Part shown: one piece after another, positions 1 to 8,577 of the stretch | How the letters are laid out: each line of letters begins with the position of its first letter | Numbering within the stretch: position 1 is the stretch's first letter | Source: Lachnospiraceae bacterium | Lineage (GTDB): Bacteria; Bacillota; Clostridia; Lachnospirales; Lachnospiraceae | Reading direction: 5' to 3' | Assembly: GCA_017479935.1 (NCBI GenBank) | Contig: JAFVBO010000008.1 | Coordinates: 1-34,969, forward strand | DNA: 34,969 bases | Notes under the pieces: generated by a model | Seen by the model: only the letters and a program-made list of their open reading frames with translations | What the model was told of the DNA's origin: nothing | Databases searched by the model: none | Program-made: the position numbers and the translations under genes

Positions 1-50
1 ACACCCCCGACCCCTGTCACCTACAGGCCCGTCCCCTGTCACCTTCCTTC
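1..50. repeat. Partial GGGGACGGG-family dispersed repeat (cut by window edge)
   Basis: This stretch carries the units CCCCTGTCACCTACAGGCCC and CCGTCCCCTGTCACC. They match, almost base for base, the right-hand part of the palindrome near 34890-34940 and resemble the element at 31194-31265. It begins about 18 bases beyond the stop codon of the minus-strand PPTase gene, so the PPTase transcript runs straight into it. The other arm of the palindrome, if present, lies outside the window. It probably acts as a 3' hairpin or terminator. Confidence 0.7.
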
Positions 51-67
51 AATTTCTCATCTCACAC

Positions 68-721
68 TTACCGTTTTTCAAACCACTCCGGTTTCCTGGG
101 AAACTCCTCGTATTCCGAACAAACCGTCATCTGATATCCCGGCATTTCATACCGGGTAAACCAGATGCCCTGACAGGGTCCATCCTGACAGAACGCCCGG
201 ATCGGACCATCCTGCCTGATCCCAATCGTTTTCGGCTCCGTAGCGATGCCCGTGCCCCAGTATTTCACCAGACTCTCCTTGATCGTCCACAGAGCGATAA
301 ACCCTGCATCTTCTTCTCTTTCGTTTTTCCGAATCCATTCTATCTCCTGCTCCTGAAAAACGAAGCGACACACATCCTCTTCCAAATGCGTGACTTCTTC
401 TATATCAACCCCGACCGGGCGGTCGGAAACCGCAAAGGCCACCAGATTTCCGGAATGAGACAGGTTAAAGTGTACAGAAGCCTGGCCCTCCAGAAACGGT
501 TTCCCGCCGGGTCCATAGGACAAAGAAGCCGTTTCCATCCCTTCCCGCAAAAGCAGATCCCTAAGAAGGATCCCGGCGCCGAGGGACAGGCGTTTATCCT
601 TATCGAAGCGAAACGCGTCGATTTTCGCCTGGCGCCCCGGCGGCATTTTCTGATACCAGTACCGGTAAACTTCCCGGTCCATGAGATCCTTTGTATCAAG
701 AAGGTAAATTTGATTCTTCAT
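68..721 (-). CDS. Sfp-type 4'-phosphopantetheinyl transferase
   Basis: This enzyme transfers the phosphopantetheine arm of CoA to a conserved serine of carrier domains, turning the NRPS encoded upstream into its active holo form. The 217 residues match the Sfp/Gsp length class. Visible motifs are GPGGKPF at 70-76, FNLSHSG at 85-91, VGVDIEE at 103-109 (metal-binding Asp106 and Glu108) and WTIKES at 145-150 with Lys148, Glu149 and a downstream Lys153. It is the last gene of the minus-strand operon, 46 bases after the STAS gene. Its targets are presumably Ser971 and Ser2010 of the NRPS. The ribosome binding site is weak, so translation may depend on the upstream gene. Identification is confident; that it serves this NRPS is inferred from position. 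Confidence 0.95.
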   Translation of the reverse strand: MKNQIYLLDTKDLMDREVYRYWYQKMPPGRQAKIDAFRFDKDKRLSLGAGILLRDLLLREGMETASLSYGPGGKPFLEGQASVHFNLSHSGNLVAFAVSDRPVGVDIEEVTHLEEDVCRFVFQEQEIEWIRKNEREEDAGFIALWTIKESLVKYWGTGIATEPKTIGIRQDGPIRAFCQDGPCQGIWFTRYEMPGYQMTVCSEYEEFPRKPEWFEKR

Positions 722-767
722 AACAGTTTCAGATGATACCGATCCCGGTATGCCATACTAAACTAAC

Positions 768-1058
768 TTACGCGAACTTCATTCGCTTATCCAGGCCAGT
801 CATCCGAATGACGTTCATGATGTCCTCGGAAACATTTTTCAGCGTCAGATCCCCATTCATCTTCTTATAAGCTGCCACAATCTCGCGCAGACCCGCGGAG
901 GAAATATATTCCAGTTCGCCGCAGTCAAACACGAGAGACGTAACCGTCTCATCAAGCGCGTTCAGCTCCTCATCCAGCACAGGGGAAGTCACGGTGTCCA
1001 GCCAGCCGATGAGCTTCAGTTCCAGACAATCTCCCTGCCTATTCTTCTCAATGGTCAT
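768..1058 (-). CDS. STAS-domain anti-sigma factor antagonist-like protein
   Basis: A single-domain 96-residue STAS protein (SpoIIAA/RsbV/BtrV type). In this family a serine in the loop before helix 1 is phosphorylated by an RsbW-type kinase, and the phosphorylation state decides which partner is bound. The loop here reads YISSAGLREI at 51-60, so Ser53 or Ser54 is the candidate phosphoacceptor. The start is well supported by AGGAGG eight bases upstream of the ATG. No sigma factor, PP2C phosphatase or stand-alone RsbW kinase is nearby. The only matching partner is the RsbW-like domain fused to the MATE exporter at the head of the same operon, so the two probably interact (inference). A GC-rich hairpin at 1103-1136 separates this gene from the NRPS. 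Confidence 0.9.
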   Translation of the reverse strand: MTIEKNRQGDCLELKLIGWLDTVTSPVLDEELNALDETVTSLVFDCGELEYISSAGLREIVAAYKKMNGDLTLKNVSEDIMNVIRMTGLDKRMKFA

Positions 1059-1102
1059 TTTTCCATCCTCCTATGTACTCTTTGTCATAAAAACCGCATT
1101 TC

Positions 1103-1136
1103 CCGGGCGCGGCGCACCTTCATGCGAGGCGCCCGG
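1103..1136 (-). other. Intra-operon GC-rich hairpin between NRPS and STAS genes
   Basis: CCGGGCGC and GCGCCCGG form a perfect 8-bp stem that continues after a 2-base internal loop with CGCA/TGCG. It lies in the 91-base gap after the NRPS stop codon. On the minus strand it is followed eight bases later by TTTTT, so it could be a leaky terminator or a processing or stability stem that lowers STAS/PPTase expression relative to the NRPS. Structure is seen; function is inferred. Confidence 0.55.
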
Positions 1137-1149
1137 TCATACCAGTCTG

Positions 1150-4100
1150 CTACTCTTCCTGCTCCCAGGAGTCATCAAAGAAGCCCAGCGTCTTTAAGCC
1201 CTGAATGGATTTTTCGAGGTAGGCTTCATCCGTTAACGGCCAGCGGAAGCCCAGATGATACAGGGCGTTCTTGGTAAAGGTATGTTCCTCTGTGATGTAA
1301 GAACGCGATACCTTCGTATCGGACGAGAGATAGCTGATGAGGCCCGATACCAGCATGTTCTTATTTTCATCCTCCATGGCTTCCTTCATGCGCAGCTGGA
1401 ACTCTTCATCGCTTACGACTTCGATCGGAATTCCCACCTCATTTAAGGCGGCAATCACATCGCCCATCTCGATCCAGTGCCCGTTCACGGAGTGGAACAA
1501 GGTAAACTTTTCCGGCGTCCCGCCCAGCAGGCAAACCGTTTCCGCCACCTTGTCAATGGGCGAGAACTCCACGGGTCTGGCCAGGCTGCTCACCGGGCAC
1601 GCGCCGATCGTGGCATAGCCGCGCAGGTTCCGCCAGAAGCCGCTCGTGACGGCGTTCACCTGGAATTCTCCATCGCTGTCGCGCGCCATGAGGTTGCCGA
1701 CGCGGATGATTTTCGCGGAAAGCCGTCCCGCCGCAATTTCCGTCAAAATTGCTTTTTCGGCGTCAAACTTGGAGCTCACATACTGGTTGGACAGATCCTG
1801 TCCGAAATAGAGCATGTTCTCCCGCATGATGACGCCATCCAGTGCATGGTTGACATTCTCGCCCGCAACGGACACCGTCGAAATGTGTACCAGCTTCCGG
1901 CCCGTTTCCTCGCACAGCGAGATCAGGTTTTTCACACCGGTCACATTCACGCGCTCCAAAATGTCATCGTTCGCGAAGTGCTTGACGCAGGCTGCGCAGT
2001 TGATGATGGTGTCAAACGCAAAATGCTTCTGTTCCAGCACGATCTCCCGGTCCGTGATGTCCCCGTCCACCGTGCGGATGCGGCCGCTTTCAAACACCTC
2101 GGTAAAAGGTGTGTCAAAATAGTACATTAACAGCATCTGCATGCGCTTTTCAGGCGATTTGTAATGCCCCTTGCGGATCAGGCAGATGATCGGATCCGAC
2201 GTGTTTTCAATCAGATACCGCAGCACATGAATGCCCAAAAAGCCCGTGGCTCCGGTCAGAAGGACGCTGCCAAGCCCTTCTCCCGCAATCTCATTCACAT
2301 GCTCCATCGTATTGTACGAAAGCGCTTTGGCAATTTCCGGCGCTTCCAAAGTTGCTTTCTTATCCGGCGTCACATCCTCTATGGGTTTCGGCGCCTCAGG
2401 TGCTTTCTCCCCACGCTGCGTAAGGACATGGCGCTCCATATCCGCGACGGACGGGTGCGCGAAGACATCCTGATACGAGATCGGAAGGCCCTTCACCATC
2501 GCGCGCATGGCCACCTTGGAAGCCAGCATGGACGTGCCGCCCGCCTCAAAGAAGTCGTCGTACAGGCCGAAATCCTCCAGCCCAAGCGCATGGGCAAACA
2601 TTTCGGCGATCTCGGTCTGCAGCGGGTTCTTGCTTTCTTTTCCTGCTGCCTCCTTTTTCTTTACTTCCGGCTTCGGCAAGGCCTTTTTGTTGACCTTTCC
2701 GTTCACGGTGAGCGGCAGGACGGTCAGATGCACATACACCGCCGGCACCATGTACGCCGTCAGGGTCTTGCGCAGGTGTCTGGATAAGTCGCTCTCGTCC
2801 ACGGCTTCCTTGGCCACGTAGTACCCGGCCAGATATTTGCCCTCGCCTTCTCCTAACACCAGCACCACGCTGCGCTCGATGCCGGGGTAGGTGTTCATGG
2901 TGTTTTCGATGCCGTCCAGCTCGACGCGAAGGCCGCGGATCTTGACCTGATTGTCGTTCCGGCCGCAGTGCATGATCTCGCCCTCGGCGTTAAAGTAGGC
3001 GACATCGCCGCTTCGATACGCCGACACGGTTTCGCCGTTTTCCTGCAGCGAAATAAACGCCTGCTTCGTCTTTTCGGGGAGCCCCACATAGCCGTTTCCG
3101 ACCTGCTCGCCCGCGATCACCAGCTCGCCGCGCATATACGCGGGCAGCAGGTTTCCGAAGCGGTCCCGGATCAGGAACCGGGTGTTGGCGGTCGGTCCGC
3201 CGATCGTGATATAGCGCTCCGTGATGGTGCCGATGCTCACCGATACACAGGTCTCGGTGGGCCCGTAGGAGTTGAAAATAATTCCCTTAAAGCCGGCATC
3301 GCGCAGCTTTTTCTGCATGCCCTTCGGGCACGGCTCCGCGCCTAAAATCATGGCGTTTAGCTGCGCAAACAGCTCGCCCGCCCCGGGGGCTTCCAGGATG
3401 GACAGCATGTACGAAGGCGTGCATTTCATCATGTCCGCCCCGGTCTTCTTCATCGTCTCCACCAGCAGCATGGGGTTGTGGATTTCATCCTCCGTCGCCA
3501 TGCAGACCGTCTTTCCGTGATAGAGCGTCATCATCTCCTCGATGATGGAGACGTCGAAGGTGATCGCCGCCAGCGCCAGGAACACGCTCGAATGATCCAC
3601 GTAGGCGTGGGCCAGGATGTTCTTGTCATTGTAATCCAACAGGTTGCGCAGGTTCTTATGCAGAATCTCCACGCCCTTGGGAAGTCCCGTGGAACCGGAG
3701 GTATAGATGCAGTACGCGGGATCCTCCGCTAAAAGCTCAGGGAGTTTTACGCTGTCTTCACCAATCTCTACCGCATAGATATCCTCCAGCCGCATGTCAT
3801 CTACATGCCCTTCAAACAGGTTCTTGCGGCTTTCATACAGCGCTTCGGTCGTCACCAGGGTCTGAATCTGCGCATTCTCCAAAATGAAGCTGATTCTCTC
3901 GTCCGGGTAATCCGGCTCCAGGCTGACAAACGCAGCGCCCGCCAGCATAATGCCCTCGCGGATGGCGTACACGTCCTCCGTCCGGTTCATGTACAAGCCG
4001 ACGCGGTTTCCTCTGCCGATGCCCTTCTGCTGTAACGCGTAGGCCACCTTCCTTGCCCGGCTGCCAAGTTCCGCAAACGTCACGCTCTGCGTGCCCGCCT

Positions 4101-7100
4101 TTGCGATGACGGCGGTCTTGTCCGCATACTTCGCCACAGCCTGCAAGAACCGCTCCGGCGCAAACGCCGGGCGCACAGAGACAGACGTATCGTTAAACCG
4201 ATCCATCTCCTGTTGCATGGCGTCCGTCATGAAGGAAACTTCCGCCATCTTCTTTTTGGTGAGCAGTTCTTTTACCGCATAGTCAAATCTCTCCGCAAAC
4301 GCCTCGATATAGCGCTCCGAATAGCGCAGGCTGTCATACTCAATCTGCACATGAATGCGGCTTTCCAGGAGCTGCAGGGTCACGTTTACCGGTGCCTTTG
4401 CGGCGCCTAAATCCAGCGGGATCAGGCAAGCCTTTTCCCCGCAGAAGGTATCAAAGCTGAACTCATCGCCCTGATACGCAAACATCACGTCGGCGTTCAC
4501 ATTCATCTGCCGGCTGATTTCCGCGAAGGAGTACAGATCTCTTGCCTGGGTGTCAGAAAGCTGGCGGCCCATCGCTCTCACCTGGTCCACCACCGTCTCC
4601 TCGCTGTTTGTGCCCGCCACAATCGGGATGGTTTTCACCAGCATCGCCACGGACCGGTCCATTCTGGAATCGGATCTGCCGTTGTAAATGCCCGCAAAGA
4701 CCACCTTGTCGGTGTTCAGATACGCGTTTAACAGATGCCCGAAGGCCGCCGAGAAGAAGGCATTCATGGAAAGCCCGTTTTCCTTGCAGAACGCGCGCAC
4801 TTCGTCCGCTCCCGCGTATGCGCCGTCGATTTCATACAGTCCCGTCTTCGTATCTTCCCCGGTTTCCGCAACCGCGGTACCGTCCGCGATATCGCCCACG
4901 GGCAGGGACTGGGTTTCGGCCTCATCGAGCAGTTTTTCGTAGTACTGTTTGATCTGGCGCATTCTGTCCTCAGTGCGCAGCTTCTCCTCATTTTGCACCA
5001 CTTCATAGCCGCTGAAGCCTTCGCTTTCCAGCGTCTCCCCGTGGTAGGCGCGGGAAATGTCGGAGAGCAGAATGCCAACGGAGGTGCCATCGGAGATCAG
5101 ATGATGCATCTCGAGAAACAGGAACAGCTTCTGCTCTTTATCGCGGATCAGCTTCACCCGGAACAGCTTTCCGCCGATGAGCTTGAACGGCTTCACCAGG
5201 GTATCTTTGATCTCGTCGATCGAATCGACCGAAAGCTCCTCGATGGAAGCCGCGTCAAAAGAGTAGTCGCCATCCATGCGGCGCATGCGCACATCCCCAT
5301 CGTCGTTTAAGAACAGTCTGGTCTTGATGAAGGGATGGGCATCGACCGCGGCCACAATCGCTTCTTTCAGCTTTCTGATCTCCAGAGACGGCGAAATTTC
5401 CATCAGGATCGGGATGTTGTAGACCGTCGAATCCGCCCTCGAGATGGATTCGACGTACACACCTTCCTGCGTCTTCGATAACGGATATTCCGGGAGAACC
5501 GGGAAGGCCTGCTCCGCATCCTTATCCTGTCCGGCTTCGATGAAGGCTTCCAGCTTTTCGATGGTGTCCTGCTCCTTTAAATCCCGGGTGGTGAACGCCA
5601 TGTCAAACGCCTTGGACAGTAGCACATTCAAGCGGATCGCGCCGATGGAGGACAGCCCTGCCTCCGCCAGATCCGTGGTGACGCCGAAGGAGGTATGTCC
5701 CACCACCTCCGCGACCAGGTCGAAGATCTTTTGCTGCGTCTCGTTTTTCGGGCGCACCATCTCCGCCAGAACGCGGACCGGCCTCGGCAGCGCCCGCTTA
5801 TTGACCTTCTGATTCTGGTTTAACGGAATGGCGTCCAGCTGCATCGTCACCGCCGGCACCATGTAGGGCGGCTTTTGCTGACGGATAAAGTCCTCCAGGG
5901 CCGGTACATCCACGGTCTGATCGGAGACGACATACGCGGCGATGTATTTCTCACCGGAAGCCTCGTCCTCGAAGGCCTGCACTGTGGCGTCCGTGATTCC
6001 GGGGAAGGTGCGGATCACTGCCTCCACCTCGGTAAGCTCAATTCTAAATCCGCGCACCTTCACCTGGCCGTCATTCCGGCCGATAAAGTCGATCGTGCCG
6101 TCCGCCAAAAAGCGCACGACATCGCCCGTGTGGTACGCGCGGGCAAACGTCGGATCATCCGAGAACGGATTGCTGATAAAGATTTTTCCGGACAGATCCG
6201 GACGGTTTAAGTAGCCCCGGCCCACGCCGCGCCCGGAGACAATCAGCTCACCCGGCGCAAACGGAGGCAGAAGCCGCATTTTTTCATCTACCACATAGCA
6301 GGCATAGTTTGCCAGTGGCTTTCCGATGGGCACGCGCTCATACTGTCTGTCGACCAGCTGTGTGGTCGTAAAAATGGTGCACTCGGTCGGACCGTATACG
6401 TTGAAAAACTGCACGTTCCCCTCTCTGGGCGCAACCGGCACCAGCTTCTCGCCGCCCGTGGACAGATAGCGGAGCTTTTCCGGGGAAGCCATGCTGTAAA
6501 ACTGGCGGCCGACCTGGGTGGTCATGAAGGAATGCGTGATGCCTAAGCGGTTAAACCAGGCCTCCATGGCCAGAAGATCCAGCCGGATTTCTTCTTCGAT
6601 GATGCACACGCAGGCCCCGGTGGTAAGCGCCGGGTACAGATCCATCATGTTGGCATCAAAACCATAGCTGGCGTACGCTGCCACCTTGCAGCTTTCATCC
6701 AGCTGATAATAATCCCTGTACCAGAAGCAGAAGTTTGACAGGTTCCTGTGCTCCAGCATGACGCCCTTGGGCGTGCCGGTGGAACCGGAGGTGTAAAGCA
6801 AAATGAACAGATCTTCGGGGGCCGGATGGGCTTTCAAAGGCTCACAGGCCGGAAGATTCTGGATTTCTTTCGTAAGCAGCACCGGTCCTTGATAGTCCGG
6901 CACCTTTTCCATGAGCAGCTCCTCCGCGATCAGAAGCTTGCAGCCCGCATCCTGCATCATAAAGCTCAGTCGCTCGGCCGGATAGCTGGGGTCTAAGGGC
7001 TGATACGCCGCGCCGCTTTTTAATACGCCTAAGGAAGCCGTGACCATATAGCTGCAGCGGGGGATCAGGATGGATACCACGTCGCCTTTTCCGATGCCCT

Positions 7101-8559
7101 TTTCGCGCAGATAGCCGGCGATGCACTCGGACAGATCGTCCACCTGCCGGTAGGTCAGCTGCTCGTCCTTAAAAATGACGGCCAGGTTGTCCGGCTTTTT
7201 CTCTGCCGCCTCCCGGAACATGGAGACAATGTCCGTCATAGGGTACGCCTGCTTCGTCTCGTTCCATCCGGCAAGAAGGTTTCTTGCTTCCGGCGCCGCG
7301 GGCTGCACATCCGCCATGTTTTCCTTGCAAAGGAGCTCTAAGAGCACCTGCTCCACGGTCTTTGCAAAGGAATCCAGGAAGGCTTCCGAGTAATGATCGC
7401 TTCTGTAATCCGCCTCAAACAGATAGCGGTTTCCCTTGCGAAACAGGTAGTACCGGGTCTCATAGTCAGAATCGTTCGCCTGCAGGATGCTGTGCTGGTA
7501 TTCCCGCCCATCAAACAGGATCGTGTCATTATCCATATCGCCCTGATAGGCAAAGCAAACAGGCACGGTCAGCCCAAGCTCCGTGTTCATGTTCAGATAG
7601 GTATACAGACTGTGTTCCCTGGCCTTGGTGGTCTGCTCATCCAGATCGCGCAGATACGCATCCACCGTGCGGTCCGGTGTGATCCCGCAGAGGATCGGCA
7701 GCGTGCGGACAAACATGCCGCAGCTTTCCTTGGTCTCGGGCCTGCGGCCGGTCATGGCCGTGGCAAGGACCGCCTGCTTCACACCCGTAAACAGCGCCAG
7801 CGCATACCCCACCGCCCCGGTAAAGATCGTGCTGGTGCGGACGCCGGACGTGTCTTTCTTTTGCTTGACATCCTGCGGCGACACCCGGTCAAAGTAGCAG
7901 GAATAATGAGCAAAGCTTTCGCTTTCCTCATGCTTGTCGGGCTCGGGTGCCTGGCCCTCGGCCCCGGACAGACGCTCCGTAAAGTACGCCTTGTCCAGCG
8001 CGTAGGCCTCGCTCTCCTCTTCCTTTAACTCCGTCATGGCAAACTCATAGGGGGCATAATCGGGCTCGCCGAGTTTCTCGCCCCGATAGGCAGCCTGCAG
8101 ATCCCGCACCACGTTCTGCATGCCGGTTCCGTCCATGACGATGTGGTGCACGATCAGATAATAGTTTAACATTGCGGGCGTATCCACCAGGATGACGCGG
8201 TAAAGCCTGCCGCCTTCGAGCTGGATCCCCGAACAGTAAGCGTTATCCTCTTCCGGCGTGGTCTCCTCCATCCGGGTTTCCACTTCGATGATCGGGGTTT
8301 CCCCACTGTCGTATTTATAGAGACTGCCCTGGCCGTCTTCGCAGAACCTGGCGCACAGGATCCGGTGTCTGGCAAACACTGCCTCGGTCGCGCCCTTGAG
8401 ACGGATGGTCGCCTGTTCCCGTTCCTCTCCCTGCACCGGGAGCTTCAGGCTCCACCCCAGAACGTACGCGTTCTTTCTCTCCGGATTCATCGTACATGCA
8501 AGATACAGCGACATTTCTTCCTTGGATAACGGATATCTCTTCTCAGTTGTCTTTTCCAT
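1150..8559 (-). CDS. Two-module NRPS with terminal reductase (C-A-T-C-A-T-R)
   Basis: A 2469-residue synthetase that joins two amino acids and releases the product reductively. Domains: C1 about 10-430 with HHIVMDG at 138-144; A1 about 440-945 with YTSGSTG at 589-595; T1 with EAGLSS, phosphopantetheine Ser971; C2 about 1020-1450 with HHLISDG at 1152-1158; A2 about 1480-1975 with YTSGSTG at 1619-1625; T2 with EAGGTS, Ser2010; R about 2095-2469 with TGATGFLG at 2102-2109 and the Tyr2260/Lys2264 YxxxK pair. No epimerase, thioesterase or embedded methyltransferase is visible. My hand alignment to GrsA gives specificity pockets D-A-M-Q-S-G-V-I-F-K (A1) and D-V-I-S-I-G-S-V-S-K (A2), which I cannot assign to a substrate. 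A reductase end means release as an aldehyde (or alcohol). Related gut-Clostridia NRPSs make dipeptide aldehydes that cyclise to pyrazinones, and some add an N-acyl group through a first C domain like this one. The start lies 18 bases after the MATE stop codon. Confidence 0.96.
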   Translation of the reverse strand: MEKTTEKRYPLSKEEMSLYLACTMNPERKNAYVLGWSLKLPVQGEEREQATIRLKGATEAVFARHRILCARFCEDGQGSLYKYDSGETPIIEVETRMEETTPEEDNAYCSGIQLEGGRLYRVILVDTPAMLNYYLIVHHIVMDGTGMQNVVRDLQAAYRGEKLGEPDYAPYEFAMTELKEEESEAYALDKAYFTERLSGAEGQAPEPDKHEESESFAHYSCYFDRVSPQDVKQKKDTSGVRTSTIFTGAVGYALALFTGVKQAVLATAMTGRRPETKESCGMFVRTLPILCGITPDRTVDAYLRDLDEQTTKAREHSLYTYLNMNTELGLTVPVCFAYQGDMDNDTILFDGREYQHSILQANDSDYETRYYLFRKGNRYLFEADYRSDHYSEAFLDSFAKTVEQVLLELLCKENMADVQPAAPEARNLLAGWNETKQAYPMTDIVSMFREAAEKKPDNLAVIFKDEQLTYRQVDDLSECIAGYLREKGIGKGDVVSILIPRCSYMVTASLGVLKSGAAYQPLDPSYPAERLSFMMQDAGCKLLIAEELLMEKVPDYQGPVLLTKEIQNLPACEPLKAHPAPEDLFILLYTSGSTGTPKGVMLEHRNLSNFCFWYRDYYQLDESCKVAAYASYGFDANMMDLYPALTTGACVCIIEEEIRLDLLAMEAWFNRLGITHSFMTTQVGRQFYSMASPEKLRYLSTGGEKLVPVAPREGNVQFFNVYGPTECTIFTTTQLVDRQYERVPIGKPLANYACYVVDEKMRLLPPFAPGELIVSGRGVGRGYLNRPDLSGKIFISNPFSDDPTFARAYHTGDVVRFLADGTIDFIGRNDGQVKVRGFRIELTEVEAVIRTFPGITDATVQAFEDEASGEKYIAAYVVSDQTVDVPALEDFIRQQKPPYMVPAVTMQLDAIPLNQNQKVNKRALPRPVRVLAEMVRPKNETQQKIFDLVAEVVGHTSFGVTTDLAEAGLSSIGAIRLNVLLSKAFDMAFTTRDLKEQDTIEKLEAFIEAGQDKDAEQAFPVLPEYPLSKTQEGVYVESISRADSTVYNIPILMEISPSLEIRKLKEAIVAAVDAHPFIKTRLFLNDDGDVRMRRMDGDYSFDAASIEELSVDSIDEIKDTLVKPFKLIGGKLFRVKLIRDKEQKLFLFLEMHHLISDGTSVGILLSDISRAYHGETLESEGFSGYEVVQNEEKLRTEDRMRQIKQYYEKLLDEAETQSLPVGDIADGTAVAETGEDTKTGLYEIDGAYAGADEVRAFCKENGLSMNAFFSAAFGHLLNAYLNTDKVVFAGIYNGRSDSRMDRSVAMLVKTIPIVAGTNSEETVVDQVRAMGRQLSDTQARDLYSFAEISRQMNVNADVMFAYQGDEFSFDTFCGEKACLIPLDLGAAKAPVNVTLQLLESRIHVQIEYDSLRYSERYIEAFAERFDYAVKELLTKKKMAEVSFMTDAMQQEMDRFNDTSVSVRPAFAPERFLQAVAKYADKTAVIAKAGTQSVTFAELGSRARKVAYALQQKGIGRGNRVGLYMNRTEDVYAIREGIMLAGAAFVSLEPDYPDERISFILENAQIQTLVTTEALYESRKNLFEGHVDDMRLEDIYAVEIGEDSVKLPELLAEDPAYCIYTSGSTGLPKGVEILHKNLRNLLDYNDKNILAHAYVDHSSVFLALAAITFDVSIIEEMMTLYHGKTVCMATEDEIHNPMLLVETMKKTGADMMKCTPSYMLSILEAPGAGELFAQLNAMILGAEPCPKGMQKKLRDAGFKGIIFNSYGPTETCVSVSIGTITERYITIGGPTANTRFLIRDRFGNLLPAYMRGELVIAGEQVGNGYVGLPEKTKQAFISLQENGETVSAYRSGDVAYFNAEGEIMHCGRNDNQVKIRGLRVELDGIENTMNTYPGIERSVVLVLGEGEGKYLAGYYVAKEAVDESDLSRHLRKTLTAYMVPAVYVHLTVLPLTVNGKVNKKALPKPEVKKKEAAGKESKNPLQTEIAEMFAHALGLEDFGLYDDFFEAGGTSMLASKVAMRAMVKGLPISYQDVFAHPSVADMERHVLTQRGEKAPEAPKPIEDVTPDKKATLEAPEIAKALSYNTMEHVNEIAGEGLGSVLLTGATGFLGIHVLRYLIENTSDPIICLIRKGHYKSPEKRMQMLLMYYFDTPFTEVFESGRIRTVDGDITDREIVLEQKHFAFDTIINCAACVKHFANDDILERVNVTGVKNLISLCEETGRKLVHISTVSVAGENVNHALDGVIMRENMLYFGQDLSNQYVSSKFDAEKAILTEIAAGRLSAKIIRVGNLMARDSDGEFQVNAVTSGFWRNLRGYATIGACPVSSLARPVEFSPIDKVAETVCLLGGTPEKFTLFHSVNGHWIEMGDVIAALNEVGIPIEVVSDEEFQLRMKEAMEDENKNMLVSGLISYLSSDTKVSRSYITEEHTFTKNALYHLGFRWPLTDEAYLEKSIQGLKTLGFFDDSWEQEE

Positions 8560-8577
8560 CGTTTTTCTCTCTTTTCT

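Noticed and set aside
1255-8028. Many open frames of 60-220 codons on the plus strand inside the NRPS
   Set aside because: They are antisense shadows produced by the GC-rich NRPS codons. None has family motifs, and the NRPS frame is unbroken with every core motif.
1150-8559. Substrate prediction for the two adenylation domains
   Set aside because: The pocket residues read by hand do not match codes I know with confidence, so naming amino acids would be a guess.
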